Source: JANLQX01 sp031381685 (lineage in GTDB: Bacteria > Actinomycetota > Acidimicrobiia > Acidimicrobiales > JANYDT01). From it: a DNA stretch of 64,000 nucleotides. Position numbers and translations under genes: made by a program. Of the stretch, positions 7,215 through 16,263 are shown in pieces. The DNA lies in the NCBI GenBank assembly GCA_031381685.1, contig JANMYF010000055.1, forward strand, positions 1 through 64,000, given 5' to 3'. The notes under the pieces were generated by a model, which ran no database searches, was not told where the DNA came from, and was given only the letters and a program-made list of their open reading frames with translations. The stretch's first letter is position 1; every line of letters starts with the position of its first letter.

Positions 7215-8780
7215 ATGCCTCACTTCCCTCGTGTCACCAATGCCCCATCCGGAACCACATGGCTCCGCAACGCGTTGTGTGGACGCTCGACGACACGCCA
7301 CGTTCTCGGCGCCCTTCTCGCCGGAGCCAGCCTTCTGCCGGCCCTCGGCGCCCAGCCCGCATCAGCGGCCGCCTACGACCCGCTCACCGACCCGTACTCG
7401 ATGGCCGCAGTCACCTCCACCACCGGTGCCACGACGTGGTGGAACGCCGGCTTCACCGGCCGAGGGGTCGACGTCGCCGTCATCGACACCGGCGTGTCAC
7501 CCGTCCCCGGCCTCGATGCGCCGGGCAAGATCATCCACGGGCCTGACCTCTCGATGGAATCCCAAGCCCCGAACCTGACCCGCCTCGACACCAACGGCCA
7601 CGGCACGTTCATGGCCGGCCTCATCGCCGGCAAAGACGCCACGCTCACCGCCCCCTATGCGAACGCCCCCGCCACCGCCTACCGCGGCATGGCCCCCGAT
7701 GCCCGGATCGTCAGCGTCTAAGTCGGCCCCGCCGACGGCGGCGTCGACGTCACCCAGGTCATCGCCGCCATCAACTGGGTCGTCGATCACAAGAACGACC
7801 CCGGCATGAACATCCGGGTCCTCAACCTCTCCTACGGCACGAACTCCACCCTGCCCTACGAGCTGAGTCCGCTGGCGTTTGCGGCAGAACGGGCCTGGAA
7901 AGCCGGCATCGTCGTCGTCGTCGCCGGCGGCAACTACGGCTTCCAGAACCTCCCAAGTAACGCGCCCGCACTCTCCAGCCCGGGCAACGACCGGTGGGTG
8001 GTGGCGGTCGGTTCGGCCGACACGATGGGAACGCCGGCCCTCGCCGACGACACCGTTCCCTTGTTCTCCCCCTGGTCCGGGCGAGGCGCGAATCGGAACG
8101 TCGATCTCGTCGCCCCCGGCACCCACACCCAGGGCTTGCGGGTCGCGAACAGCCATACCGATGTGAACCACCCCGAGGGGCTGCTCGGCACCCGGTACTT
8201 CCGGGGCAGCGGAACGTCGCAGTCGACCGCCATCATGTCCGGCGCCGCAGCGCTCATCCTGCAGAAGTTCCCGATGGCCACCCCCGACCAGGTCAAGATG
8301 CTGCTGATGACGAACGCCCAGCCGATCAACGGAAACTCGAAGGGCTTCGGGTCGGGCGAACTCCAGATGGCAAAGACCCTGAGCACCGGTCTGCCGAACT
8401 TCGTACAGAGCTGGCCGTGGTCGACCGGCACCGGCTCGATCGAACTGGCCCGCGGCACCGATCACATCGCCCGTGACGGTGTCGTCCTCGCCGGTGAGAA
8501 GGACATCTTCGGCAAGCCGTGGACGCCCAACCTGGCCGGGAGTTCCTGGTCCGGCGGGGTGTGGAACGGGTCGACCTGGTCCGGCTCGAGCTGGTCGGGC
8601 TCGTCATGGTCCGGATCGTCGTGGTCGGGGTCGTCGTGGTCGGGGTCGTCCTGGTCGGGATCGTCGTGGTCCGGTTCGAGTTGGTCCGGTTCGTCGTGGT
8701 CTGGCTCGTCGTGGTCGGGGTCGTCATGGTCTGGGTCGAGCTGGTCCGGCGGCACGTGGTCCGGTGGGACCTGGGACTGA
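7215..8780 (+). pseudogene. S8 serine peptidase paralogue (copy 2) interrupted by in-frame TAA
   Basis: A close paralogue of the upstream S8 peptidase, with the same signal region, Asp (AVIDTGVS, about 91) and His (NGHGTFMAG, about 129). At codon 169 (7719-7721) a TAA stands where copy 1 has an AAG lysine codon (copy 1 reads VNVKVGTADGG, copy 2 reads VSV-stop-VGPADGG). Beyond it the same frame runs open for 353 codons, including the catalytic Ser block GSGTSQSTA and a WSGSS tail ending WSGGTWD. Termination at TAA would give a 168-residue product without the catalytic Ser. The lack of other damage suggests a recent nonsense change, a sequence error, or readthrough. Restart at ATG 7806 would lack Asp and His. 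Confidence 0.8.
8545..8777 (+). repeat. 15-bp coding tandem repeat (WSGSS pentapeptides), copy 2
   Basis: The tail of the second S8 gene encodes WSGGV, WNGST, about eleven WSGSS and two WSGGT units. Some stretches (gtcgtggtcgggg repeated near 8630-8660) are nearly identical between units, so local slippage or unequal crossover has probably changed the unit number relative to copy 1. Confidence 0.88.
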
Positions 8781-8901
8781 CCCGGCCTGATCTCAAGCGG
8801 CTGTTGAACGCGCGCGTATCACTCCAATACGAGCGCGTAGCAACGGTCAGGACGCAGCAACCATCGTCCGTCAACGACAGACCCCGGTCTCGTCGGTCCG
8901 A

Positions 8902-10305
8902 TCAGAGATCCGGGTGCCTGGTGGCGAAGCCGCTGGCTGCCTCAAACCCGGCCCCCGCCGAGAGAAGTGTCGCCTCGGACAGGGCCGGGCCGATCAGCTG
9001 GAATCCGAGGGGAGCACCATCTGCCGTGTGGCCCATGGGAAGGGTGAGCGACGGGACGCCGGCGAGGTTGAACGGAATCGTGTACCGCATGAAGCCGGCC
9101 GAGTCGACGGGCGACGAACCCACCGACGCCTTCATCTGCGACGCCAGCAGGGGAGCGATGGGGAGGACCGGGGCGACCATCATGTCGACCTCCGCGAACA
9201 TCCGGTGCAGCGCTCCACGGAACTCGCGGCGCCAGATGGCGACGGTGGCGTAGTCGACCGCGGTGGCGGCGCGGCCGAGATCGAGGAGGTCGCGGTAAGG
9301 CTGGCCGTACCGGTCCAGCTCCGACGGGTAGCTCGCGGCGTGGGAGATCGCTGCTTCGGTCGCGGCCGCCGTGACCGCTAGGGGCAGGATTGCGTCCACC
9401 TCCGGCACCCGAACGTCGACGATGACCGCGCCCTGCTCCTTCAACAGGGCGATGGCCGCGGTGAGGGCCGAGAACGTCGGCCCGTCGAGGTTCTCCAGCG
9501 CGTACGCCTGATCGACTCCGATCCGGACACCGCGCAACTGCGCTGTCCGTACTGCCGATGTGCAGTCACCCACCGGTTCGGTCAATGACGTGACATCGAG
9601 TGGATCGGACCCGGCCATCGCTTCGTACAGCAACGCAACGTCGAGGACCGAGCGCGCCATCGGACCGACGTGATCGAACGTATCGGAAAGCGGGAACACG
9701 CCGTGGCTGCTCACGCGGCCCCACGTCGGCTTCAGACCGACCAGATGGTTCGCGGCCGAGGGAAAGCGGATCGACCCAGCGGTGTCGGTGCCGACCGCTC
9801 CGTAGGTGAGGCCGGCCGCAACCGACACACCTGAGCCACTCGAGGACGCACCCGACCAACGATTCTCGGCCCAGGGGTTGACCGGCACGGCGACATCGGG
9901 ATGATGCGTACCCCACGCGCCTTCCGTCAGCTGCGCCTTGCCGATGATGATGGCACCGGCGTGCTGCAGTTTCGTCACCACTGTGGCGGTGTCGGTGGAC
10001 GAGAATCCGGTCGAGAAGAACCCGCCGGCACGCGTCGGCGTGCCGACCATCGCGCACAGATCCTTGACCGCGACCGGGACGCCGTGCAGAGGGCCGAGAC
10101 TCTCGCCGCGGGCGGTGCGCGCATCAGCGTCTTCTGCGTCACGCATCGCCTCCTCGGCCCGCACCCACGCGAACGCGTGCAGGCGCGGATCGAGCCGCGT
10201 TATGCGATCGAGCGCATGTTGCGTGACCTCGACGGCAGACAGCGCGCCCGAGCGGATCTCGGCCGCCACATCGGACAGGTGGCGGTAGTGAAGTGCCTCG
10301 GCCAT
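8902..10305 (-). CDS. Amidase-signature family hydrolase
   Basis: A 467-residue amidase-signature enzyme that hydrolyses a carboxamide or related C-N bond, probably in the cytoplasm. The Ser-cisSer-Lys triad is visible: Lys81 in VAVKDL, the cis-Ser in the Gly/Ser-rich block SGASSSGSG (about 151-159) and the nucleophile Ser178 in GTDTAGSIR. The start is ATG at 10305, preceded by AAGGCG; an upstream in-frame extension is Arg-rich and unconvincing. The C-terminal block GVPSLTLPMG is typical. The family includes GatA, but no gatB/gatC lie nearby and the sequence resembles stand-alone amidases, so the substrate is unknown. It stands apart from the ABC operon that ends at 10461. Confidence 0.85.
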   Translation of the reverse strand: MAEALHYRHLSDVAAEIRSGALSAVEVTQHALDRITRLDPRLHAFAWVRAEEAMRDAEDADARTARGESLGPLHGVPVAVKDLCAMVGTPTRAGGFFSTGFSSTDTATVVTKLQHAGAIIIGKAQLTEGAWGTHHPDVAVPVNPWAENRWSGASSSGSGVSVAAGLTYGAVGTDTAGSIRFPSAANHLVGLKPTWGRVSSHGVFPLSDTFDHVGPMARSVLDVALLYEAMAGSDPLDVTSLTEPVGDCTSAVRTAQLRGVRIGVDQAYALENLDGPTFSALTAAIALLKEQGAVIVDVRVPEVDAILPLAVTAAATEAAISHAASYPSELDRYGQPYRDLLDLGRAATAVDYATVAIWRREFRGALHRMFAEVDMMVAPVLPIAPLLASQMKASVGSSPVDSAGFMRYTIPFNLAGVPSLTLPMGHTADGAPLGFQLIGPALSEATLLSAGAGFEAASGFATRHPDL

Positions 10306-10460
10306 TCGTTTCGCCTTTCGTACGCGACGCCTGGGAGTGGCGCGGCGTGTTGGCGCCAGCTTGTTGAGTTGGCGAGACGTCGACAACGAGGCGTCAACCC
10401 GACACACATCGCTCCGGTCCGCGCGGCGCCGGCCGAGCGGGAGCGGAGCAGGTGGTGCGG

Positions 10461-11204
10461 TTAGTGCACCTCACCGCCGAGGTAGCTCGCCTCGAGAAGG
10501 TCGCGGCGCGCCAGAAGCTCGGCGGCGGTACCGGAGAGCACCAACTCGCCGTGGTTCAACACATACCCACGGTCGGCAATCGACAACGCCATGTGCACGT
10601 GCTGCTCGACGATGAGGACGGCCGTGCCGGTCTCGTCGGCGATGCGTCGCACGATCGGGATCATCCGCTCGACGATGATCGGGGCCAGGCCCATGCTCAT
10701 CTCGTCGACGAGAAGGGCCTTCGGCTCCGAGACCAGCGCACGAGCCATGGCGAGCATCTGCTGCTCGCCACCCGACAGCAGACCCGAGAGACGACTGCGC
10801 AACGGCGCGAGCGCCGGGAAGAGTTCCATGGCGCGCTCCATCGCAACCTTCTGCTGCGCCCGAGGACCGGTGAGACCGAGGCGCAGGTTTTCGGCGACGG
10901 TGAGGTCGAAGAAGAGCGAACGATCCTCGGCGACGTGGGCGAGGCCGCTGCGGGCGACCAGGTGAGGCTTGCCAAGCGGGACCTCCTTGCCGAACACCTC
11001 GACCGATCCGGCGACCGGGCGGAGGATTCCGGAAATGGTCAGCAGGGTGGTCGTCTTGCCGGCGCCGTTCGGGCCGAGCAGGGCGATCACTTCTCCCTTG
11101 CCGACATGGAGGTCGAGGTTGCGCACGACAGGGATTCCGCCGTAGCCAGCGGCCAGGCCGGAGATCTTGATGACGGTCTCGGGCGGGGCGATAACCGTGC
11201 TCAT
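10461..11204 (-). CDS. livF: Branched-chain amino acid type ABC transporter, ATP-binding protein LivF
   Basis: A 247-residue cytoplasmic ATPase of the HAAT (LivF) subfamily. Walker A is GPNGAGKT (44-51), the ABC signature is LSGGEQQ and Walker B is ALLVDEMS; LivF-type features such as GLAPIIVE and VEQHV follow. The ATG at 11204 overlaps the stop of livG by four bases (ATGA), so translation is probably coupled. Together with LivG, the fused permease and the binding protein upstream it forms a full importer. The substrate may be branched-chain amino acids or other small carboxylates or amides, since HAAT systems vary. Confidence 0.9.
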   Translation of the reverse strand: MSTVIAPPETVIKISGLAAGYGGIPVVRNLDLHVGKGEVIALLGPNGAGKTTTLLTISGILRPVAGSVEVFGKEVPLGKPHLVARSGLAHVAEDRSLFFDLTVAENLRLGLTGPRAQQKVAMERAMELFPALAPLRSRLSGLLSGGEQQMLAMARALVSEPKALLVDEMSMGLAPIIVERMIPIVRRIADETGTAVLIVEQHVHMALSIADRGYVLNHGELVLSGTAAELLARRDLLEASYLGGEVH

Positions 11205-12013
11205 CAGTGGTTCCTTCCGGCTGCCGCGGCTGCAGCAGCACCTTCTTGGGCTTGAAGCTCGCCGGCCTCGGCGCCGAGGTAGGCCCCGATCACGGCCGGA
11301 TCGGTGCGGATCTGATCCGGTGTGCCCTGGGCAATGATCCGGCCGAAGTCGAGCACGTAGATGTAGTCGCACACGTTGAGCACGAGGCCCATGTCGTGGT
11401 CGATGAGGAACACGGTGATGTCCTGGGTCAGGAAGTCACGCAGATGTGAACCGAGGGTTTGCGACTCAGCGGTGTCGAGGCCGGCGGCCGGCTCGTCGAG
11501 GAGCACCACCTTCGGTCGGCTGGCCAACGCCCGAGCCACGCTGACCAGCTTGCGCTGACCGTGCGAGAGGTCGAGGGTGAGCCGATCGCGCAGATCGCCA
11601 AGGCCCATGATGTTGAGTGCCCACTCGGCCTGTTCCGACGCCGCGAGCCGTCGGTTCGGCCGTACGAGATCGGTAAGGAATGAGGTGAACGACGGCCGTT
11701 CGGCGTGCACGAGGAGGTTGTCCCACACCGTGAGGTCGTCGAAGAGCTCGAGCGACTGGAACGTGCGAGTGAGGCCGGCATCGGCGCGCTGCGCTGGGGA
11801 CAGCGACGTGATGTCGTGTCCATTGAAATGCACCGTTCCCCGGGTCGGCGGGGTGAATCCGGTGATGGCGTCGATGAACGTCGTCTTGCCGGCGCCGTTC
11901 GGACCGATGAGCCCGCACACCATGCCGGACTGGACGACGAGGTCGACATCGTCGTTGGCGTTGAGTCCGCCGTAGGAGACGGTGAGTCCTTTGGCTTCGA
12001 GGATCGCAGTCAT
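11204..12013 (-). CDS. livG: Branched-chain amino acid type ABC transporter, ATP-binding protein LivG
   Basis: A 269-residue ATPase with Walker A GPNGAGKTT (about 38-46), signature LSHGQRK (His in place of the usual second Gly) and Walker B VVLLDEPAAGLD, followed by LIDHDM with the switch His. The segment GLTRTFQSLELFDDLTV is typical of LivG. An Ala-rich tail (GAAAAAAAG) precedes the stop and also contains the start context for livF. It begins six bases after the stop of the permease gene, so the genes are one transcription unit. Confidence 0.9.
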   Translation of the reverse strand: MTAILEAKGLTVSYGGLNANDDVDLVVQSGMVCGLIGPNGAGKTTFIDAITGFTPPTRGTVHFNGHDITSLSPAQRADAGLTRTFQSLELFDDLTVWDNLLVHAERPSFTSFLTDLVRPNRRLAASEQAEWALNIMGLGDLRDRLTLDLSHGQRKLVSVARALASRPKVVLLDEPAAGLDTAESQTLGSHLRDFLTQDITVFLIDHDMGLVLNVCDYIYVLDFGRIIAQGTPDQIRTDPAVIGAYLGAEAGELQAQEGAAAAAAAGRNH

Positions 12014-12019
12014 GACGGA

Positions 12020-14353
12020 TCAGGCTCCCTGCTCGGTGACGGTCGCGGCGGGCACCGGTGCCGGCGCTCCGTGGCCGGGAGCAGCGTGGGCTCCGGCCTC
12101 GCCCTTGGTGATGACCCGCTTGAGGAAACCGAAGAGGTCCTTCGAGATGCCGCGGAAAAAGATGCCACTCAGCGGCACGAGAAGCAGGAACCAATTGCGC
12201 CACTCCTCGGCTTTGTTCCACAACAACAACGCCACCGGGATTGCCGCGACTGCCGCTCCGGGACCGACGGCGCGGATAGCTTTCAGCCACTCTTTGCCCC
12301 GGGCCCGCAGCAGCCAGTTCCCGAGATACTGGAAGCCGGGCTGGAGACGTGGTGCGATACCGCCCGGGTTGTGGATGGCCGTGAAGACGAGGGCGGCGCC
12401 TCCGATGATGCTGGTGAGGTCCACGCTGATCGCGTTGTGGAAGTGGTGGTTCGCCCATGCGGTGATCAGGCCGTTGGCGAAGATGATGCCGCCGATCATC
12501 GCCCCGTTGATCGAGGTGATCCCGCCGAGGTAGGCGAAGGCCAGCACGGAGAGGCTGAGGAAGAACACCCAGTTTGCTGAGCTGATCTGGCGGGCCTGGT
12601 AACCGAACATCACGCCGGAGATGCCAGCGATGGCCGACGCGATGGCGAAGGCGAGGAGCTTGGTGCGCATCACGTTCACGCCTGCCGCGGCGGCGGCCCG
12701 CTCGTTGGCGCGAACAGCGAGGAAGCGCCGACCAGTGCCGCTTCGGCGGATATTGGCGACGAGCACCGCCAAGCCGACGAGCACGACCACGGTGAAGATG
12801 GCGAACTTCAGACTGCTGTTGAGCCCGTTCTTGCCGACGACGCCGAGGTCGATGCCGAAGAACGTCGGGTTCTTGAGATACGCCGGGGAACCGGCGGTCT
12901 GGTCGGTGAGGAGCTCGTTTTCGAAATAGATGCTCTGCAGACTGACTGCGGCCGCCATGGTGACCACGGCGAGCTGGACACCGCGCACCCGAAGCGCCGG
13001 AAGGCCGAGAACCACGCCCACCACGACCGAGAAGACGATCCCGATCCCAGCGGCCAGCGGCCACGGAAGACCCGGCCCGCTGACGGGGAAGGCGGAAACC
13101 TCATTGGGCGTGCCGTTGGCGAGCATGCGCGCCGTCATGAACGCAGCACAGCCGGCGATCGACATCTGGGCCAAGGAGATCTGCCCGACATAGCCTGTGA
13201 GCACGACGTAACTGAGCATGACCATGGCCGTGATCAACGTCGTCGTCACCGAGAAGCCGAACTTGCCACCATCGGCCCAGGCCGCCAAGGCAATGGCCGC
13301 GGCGCCCCAGATGAGGCTGTGCTGCCAGACCCGTTTCGGGTACGGAGCGAGCGGTAGGCGTTTCTCTTCCACCGTGCCTCGGATCGGTAGCGAGCGACCA
13401 CGGACGAACAGGACGAACACAATGACGACCAACGGAAGCGCATTCGCGGCCGTTGCCTGCCAGGCCAAGGGGAACCAGCTGTTCGTCGGCAGCCACACTC
13501 CCGCCAGTGTCTGCAGAAGGCCGATGCCGATGCCGCCGGCGGTGGCAAACGGGATCGAGGAAAGCTTGCCGATCAGCGCCGCTCCGAGCGCCGGCACGAC
13601 AAGCCCGGTGAACTTGACCGGGTTCAGAGCGCCGGTGATGGAACCGACGAGCACGCCCGCAAGTCCCGCGGCGACCGAGGCCACGACCCAGTTTGCAAGA
13701 GCGAGACGCTCCGGCGAGTACCCGAGGAGAACCGCACCCTTCTCGTTGCCGGCAGCGGCTCGCGTCGCCAGGCCGAAGCGGGTGTAGCGGAAGAATGCCC
13801 AGAGCGCCGCGCCGAAGACGACGGCGAAAACGGCGAGGAAAAACGACTCCTTGGCCAGCGGCTTGCCGAGGCCGAGGAAGTTGTTGAACAGACCTTTCGG
13901 CAGGACCACCGACGGCTGCGGATTCTCGGTGCCGAAGTTCTTGAGCGCTACTCCTTGGAGGTAGAGCATCAAGCCGAGCGACCCGATCACCTTGCCGAGC
14001 GGCGCCGCGTTGCGCAGCGGGCGGAACACCAGGTAGTGGGCGACCACACCGAGAAACGCCGACATGGCGAGGGCGATGACGAAGCTCGGGAACACACCGA
14101 GCCCACCACTGTCGATGGTGATACGAACAGGGACGTTCAGCGCATCGGTCGGGAGGAAGTCGATCCAGGGAAGCTGCAGTACGCCCTTCTTGCGCATCGA
14201 ATCGAACTCGAAGGCAATGAACATGGCGATCGCACCCTGGGCGAAGTTGATCACGCCCGATCCGCGGAAGGCGATCACGATGCCGATGGCGATCAGGGCG
14301 AAGAAACCGCCTTGACCGAGGCCACCCAACATGATGGCAATGGGGTCTTTCAT
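12020..14353 (-). CDS. Fused LivH-LivM permease of the branched-chain amino acid type ABC transporter
   Basis: A 777-residue membrane protein joining two permeases that are usually separate. Residues about 1-310 are LivH-like (GGFFALIAIGIVIAFRGSG, VINFAQGAIAMF); about 360-680 are LivM-like (LTGYVGQISLAQMSIAG, AFAIASAIAGISGVMFGYQA, SVLAFAYLGGITSI). A further hydrophobic segment and an Ala/Pro-rich cytoplasmic tail close the protein. I chose ATG 14353 because GGAG lies six to seven bases upstream and the LivH fold starts there; the upstream extension is not protein-like. One chain may form the whole pore with LivF and LivG docked on it. Confidence 0.88.
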   Translation of the reverse strand: MKDPIAIMLGGLGQGGFFALIAIGIVIAFRGSGVINFAQGAIAMFIAFEFDSMRKKGVLQLPWIDFLPTDALNVPVRITIDSGGLGVFPSFVIALAMSAFLGVVAHYLVFRPLRNAAPLGKVIGSLGLMLYLQGVALKNFGTENPQPSVVLPKGLFNNFLGLGKPLAKESFFLAVFAVVFGAALWAFFRYTRFGLATRAAAGNEKGAVLLGYSPERLALANWVVASVAAGLAGVLVGSITGALNPVKFTGLVVPALGAALIGKLSSIPFATAGGIGIGLLQTLAGVWLPTNSWFPLAWQATAANALPLVVIVFVLFVRGRSLPIRGTVEEKRLPLAPYPKRVWQHSLIWGAAAIALAAWADGGKFGFSVTTTLITAMVMLSYVVLTGYVGQISLAQMSIAGCAAFMTARMLANGTPNEVSAFPVSGPGLPWPLAAGIGIVFSVVVGVVLGLPALRVRGVQLAVVTMAAAVSLQSIYFENELLTDQTAGSPAYLKNPTFFGIDLGVVGKNGLNSSLKFAIFTVVVLVGLAVLVANIRRSGTGRRFLAVRANERAAAAAGVNVMRTKLLAFAIASAIAGISGVMFGYQARQISSANWVFFLSLSVLAFAYLGGITSINGAMIGGIIFANGLITAWANHHFHNAISVDLTSIIGGAALVFTAIHNPGGIAPRLQPGFQYLGNWLLRARGKEWLKAIRAVGPGAAVAAIPVALLLWNKAEEWRNWFLLLVPLSGIFFRGISKDLFGFLKRVITKGEAGAHAAPGHGAPAPVPAATVTEQGA

Positions 14354-14431
14354 GGATGCTCCAGGCGAAGAACGCCACAAGTCGATAGGTGATGGGACGC
14401 GGCGCGGGTCGACCCAGCCGGGATACAACAC

Positions 14432-14499
14432 GGGGTGGCCGATCCGACCACCCCTTGCGCTGCAGGCGCTCGGGTCCGGCGTCGTAAAGACGCCGGACC
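14432..14499 (-). terminator. Two hairpins between binding-protein gene and permease gene
   Basis: Reading with the operon, an 11-bp perfect stem with a five-base loop (14473-14499, arms GGTCCGGCGTC and complement) follows the binding-protein stop by about 20 bases. A 7-bp stem GGGGTGG/CCACCCC with a nine-base spacer lies further on (14432-14454). Neither is followed by a T-run on the minus strand. The position suggests partial termination or 3' stabilisation that would give more binding protein than permease (inference). Confidence 0.55.
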
Positions 14500-14517
14500 G
14501 GAGCGATCAAGCGATGC

Positions 14518-16050
14518 TCAGCGACCGAAGTCGAGTGCCGTGCCCTTGATCAGGTAGAGCCCGGAGAAGTCGGAACGCTTCACGTCGTACCCAGCGCCGT
14601 TCCACTGCGAGGACGTGACACGGGCGTTGCAGACGGAGAGGTACGGTGCCGCTGCTGAGGTGCACTCCAACGGAGTGCTGCCCCAAGAGTGGCTGCGCAC
14701 GGTCTTGGCGAACGCGTCCTCGAGACTCTGCGCATTCAGCGACGACGGATTGCCCTTGGCGGCGATGTTCCCCTGAATCCAGACGTTCATCATCCCGAGG
14801 AAGCCCGCGGTGGCGAAACCCTTCAGCTTCTGATCCTTGGCGCCGTACTTGTCGCTCTTGGACAGGTAGAGCTTCGACTGCTCCTGGAGGAGTCCCTTCA
14901 GGTTGCCGGTCTGGGTGATCGGGGAAGAGCCGATGAAGTAGATGCCCTTGGCGAGATCACCTGCTGCCGTAGCCGCCTTGTCGTCGATGCATGCACCGGA
15001 AAGAACGAGCGGGATCTTCGACGGGGTCCAGCCGAGCTTGCCGAGGGCGTTCACGAAGGTCCAGCAGTCAGCGCCCTGGGCCGAGAAGACGATCACATCC
15101 GGCTTGAAGTCGAGCACCTGCTGGGCCTGGGGGGTGACGTCGGCCTGACCCGGAAGGATCGGCACGCCGATGTGGGTCAGCTTCGGCTTGGTGAGAGCGG
15201 CCGAGTTGTCCTTGGCCTGAGTCGTGCCGTTGAGGACGTTGAGCGGCTTCTTCTCGAGGTCGTGGTAGCAGAATACGCCTGGCGGGGTGTTGGCCCACGG
15301 CACGGCAACCTTCTGGCCGCCGAGATCATTTGTCGCGAACTCGATCAGACCGGTGTGCACGCCAAGGCATCCGCCACCGCCGCCGATGGCGTAGGTGCCG
15401 GGACTGGTGAAGTCGGCGGGGGAGATCGGCGTACCGACGATGACCGGGATCTTCGCCGCGTTGTACGTGGCGAAGTGGTTGCCGAAGAAGTTGAGCGACG
15501 AGAACACCATGAAAGGCTTCTTGGCGGCGAGCTCGTTGGCGCACTTCGTCGAGTCGGTCGGATTGATCGCCATCGAGCACACCTCGAGCTTGATCGGACG
15601 CCCGGGCTTGCCGGCGGCAATATCGCCACCGATCCCACCTAGTTCGTTGTTGATATAGCCAACAGCGGCTTCGGCGCCGAACCGGTACTCCGGGAACGAT
15701 CCGGCGGGATCACCCTCGGGGTTCTGGAAACCGATGACGATCGGGTCCCCAGCCGCCTTGAGCGGCTTAGCCTCGGCGCAATTCTCGTTGAAGGCGACCT
15801 GGCCGGCACCGTCCCCGTACGTCTTGTCGAGCGACGTGTCGACCTTCGCAGCACACGGGCCCGCGGCGCCGGCAGCCGGGGCCGCCGTGGCCGCCGGGGC
15901 GGCGGTGGTCGCGACGGGCTTCCTGGTCGTCTTTTTGGCGACCTTTTTGGCGGTCTTCTTCGTGGCAGCCACGCTCGAGGTTGCCGGAGCAACGAGCGCT
16001 GCGGCAATGGCGATGGCGATCAGTCCGGCGACGGACCTTTTTCTTGACAT
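14518..16050 (-). CDS. Extracellular substrate-binding protein (LivK-type, periplasmic binding protein type 1)
   Basis: A 510-residue exported binding protein. A signal peptide lies at about 1-29 (LIAIAIAAALVAPATSS), then a long Lys/Ala/Pro linker (about 30-63, TKKTAKKVAKKTTRKP), then a type 1 periplasmic-binding fold (PIVIGFQNPEGDPAGSFPEY, AAVGYINNELGG, FVVFS-like strands, VLSGACID). Several cysteines occur in the mature part. The start ATG 16050 has AGGGGGA about six bases upstream. The protein has no lipobox Cys after the signal, so the Lys-rich linker may tether it to cell-wall anionic polymers (inference). It is first in the operon and probably determines specificity. Confidence 0.88.
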   Translation of the reverse strand: MSRKRSVAGLIAIAIAAALVAPATSSVAATKKTAKKVAKKTTRKPVATTAAPAATAAPAAGAAGPCAAKVDTSLDKTYGDGAGQVAFNENCAEAKPLKAAGDPIVIGFQNPEGDPAGSFPEYRFGAEAAVGYINNELGGIGGDIAAGKPGRPIKLEVCSMAINPTDSTKCANELAAKKPFMVFSSLNFFGNHFATYNAAKIPVIVGTPISPADFTSPGTYAIGGGGGCLGVHTGLIEFATNDLGGQKVAVPWANTPPGVFCYHDLEKKPLNVLNGTTQAKDNSAALTKPKLTHIGVPILPGQADVTPQAQQVLDFKPDVIVFSAQGADCWTFVNALGKLGWTPSKIPLVLSGACIDDKAATAAGDLAKGIYFIGSSPITQTGNLKGLLQEQSKLYLSKSDKYGAKDQKLKGFATAGFLGMMNVWIQGNIAAKGNPSSLNAQSLEDAFAKTVRSHSWGSTPLECTSAAAPYLSVCNARVTSSQWNGAGYDVKRSDFSGLYLIKGTALDFGR

Positions 16051-16198
16051 GCTTCCCCCTAAGTGGAGCCTGATGTGACGGCAGGTGCCTGGATTGGACG
16101 GTGGCGCTGGGGAAGTGGGCGGCGACCCGGAACGGGCCTTCCGTCACACGTGACCGGCGACACAGACAGTCAAGCAGGCCAACACCCCAGAAAACAAA

Positions 16199-16216
16199 AT
16201 TCACCGTTCAGTGAAT
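16199..16216. promoter_or_regulatory. Palindromic operator-like site upstream of the liv operon
   Basis: ATTCAC and GTGAAT flank a six-base centre, an 18-bp inverted repeat of the size bound by TetR-family dimers. It lies about 150 bases before the ATG of the binding-protein gene and just downstream of the convergent-facing E2-like gene's end, so it most likely belongs to the liv promoter region. A second inverted repeat, GTCAC-AC-GTGAC, is at 16143-16154. No regulator gene adjoins. Confidence 0.4.
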
Positions 16217-16263
16217 TAGGCCGTCGCGGTCTGCTAAAAGCCACCTTCGACGACCGGACCGCG

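Noticed and set aside
7806..8780. Separate protease gene starting at ATG 7806
   Set aside because: It would lack the catalytic Asp and His and the signal peptide, and has no ribosome site. It is the downstream half of the interrupted S8 copy 2.
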